The notes under the pieces were generated by a model that did no database searches, was not told the origin of the DNA, and saw only the letters and a program-made list of their open reading frames with translations. Below, piece by piece: positions 6,834-7,087 of a DNA stretch of 7,087 nucleotides. Made by a program: the position numbers and the translations under genes. Position 1 is the first letter of the stretch. The number at the start of each line of letters is the position of its first letter. This stretch comes from an uncultured Pleurocapsa sp. (GTDB lineage Bacteria; Cyanobacteriota; Cyanobacteriia; Cyanobacteriales; Xenococcaceae): assembly GCA_937884735.1 (NCBI GenBank), contig CAKZYI010000343.1:1-7087 (forward strand), given 5' to 3'.

Positions 6834-7087
6834 TTACCTAACTACAGGAAGGTGTTTTGCTAAATCATAGCGATCGCCATAACCCAAAATATGGAGTTTC
6901 AAATTATGCATACTCAAAGGCTCACTTCCTTGAACTTGAGATTTATTGGTATGGGTCATATGACGAGCATCAACAATAGTTACCGCACCTTTTCCTATCA
7001 CTTTAATCATACCGTCACTTTCAAACATGGCGCAGGTATCTTCATCAATACCAATGCCCAATAGTTCGGGGTGTCCTGAAACGGCAC
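6834..7087 (-). CDS. cphB: Cyanophycinase, C-terminal part (5' end beyond the window)
   Basis: Cyanophycinase is a cytoplasmic serine exopeptidase (peptidase family S51) that hydrolyses cyanophycin to beta-Asp-Arg dipeptides, mobilising the stored nitrogen. Only the last 83 codons are visible, ending at the TAA at 6834-6836. The frame stays open to the window edge, beginning with the codons for AVSGHPELLGIGIDEDT, so the start lies outside. The family C-terminus is recognisable: LLGIGIDEDT, then VIGKGAVTIVDAR, and near the end a LHILGYGDRYDL segment. The catalytic serine motif lies upstream and cannot be checked. Position directly before cphA on the same strand matches the common cphB-cphA order and supports the call. 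The fragment looks intact. Confidence 0.93.
   Translation of the reverse strand, partial: AVSGHPELLGIGIDEDTCAMFESDGMIKVIGKGAVTIVDARHMTHTNKSQVQGSEPLSMHNLKLHILGYGDRYDLAKHLPVVR

Noticed and set aside
1..7087. CRISPR arrays, tRNA or rRNA genes, transposase genes
   Set aside because: None was seen on either strand. The only tandem repeats are protein-coding, and their units are far too long and diverged for a CRISPR array.

Overview
The window is cyanobacterial. It carries the 3' end of a cyanophycinase gene (cphB) directly upstream of a complete cyanophycin synthetase gene (cphA). It also has five exact copies of the cyanobacterial HIP1 octamer GCGATCGC (at 1777, 2997, 4359, 5938 and 6870) and a secreted protein with a PEP-CTERM-like tail of the PFE type seen in cyanobacteria. 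The sequence does not identify the genus.

Left part (1-2819, + strand): the 3' portion of a very long gene for a secreted, Asp/Asn-rich protein. Seven tandem Cna-B/carboxypeptidase-regulatory-like beta-sandwich repeats (the first cut by the window edge, the seventh broken) are followed by one SdrD_B-like domain, a short RTX calcium-binding block and a C-terminal region like a type I secretion target domain. The reading frame is interrupted inside repeat 7, near 1745-1769. Comparison with repeat 4 indicates a loss of about 14 nt at that point, so the gene is frameshifted or the assembly has an error there. A hairpin follows the stop codon.

Middle part (2919-3905, + strand): a 328-residue protein with an N-terminal signal peptide and a C-terminal VPFDFSP / hydrophobic / Arg-Lys sorting tail, so it probably goes to the cell surface. 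The 168 bp between it and the convergent cphA gene contain a simple hairpin and then a larger nested inverted repeat that runs into the cphA stop codon. The nested repeat may be a small mobile-element remnant.

Right part (4074-7087, - strand): cphA and, upstream of it, the last 83 codons of cphB. CphA polymerises aspartate and arginine into the nitrogen reserve cyanophycin, and CphB hydrolyses it to dipeptides. The 144 bp gap between them has two small dyad symmetries but no convincing promoter or Shine-Dalgarno sequence.

The surface-protein half and the cyanophycin half are convergent, and nothing seen links them functionally. I did not find a clearly new multi-gene system. The observations most worth checking are the broken repeat 7 and the compound inverted repeat at 3983-4075.
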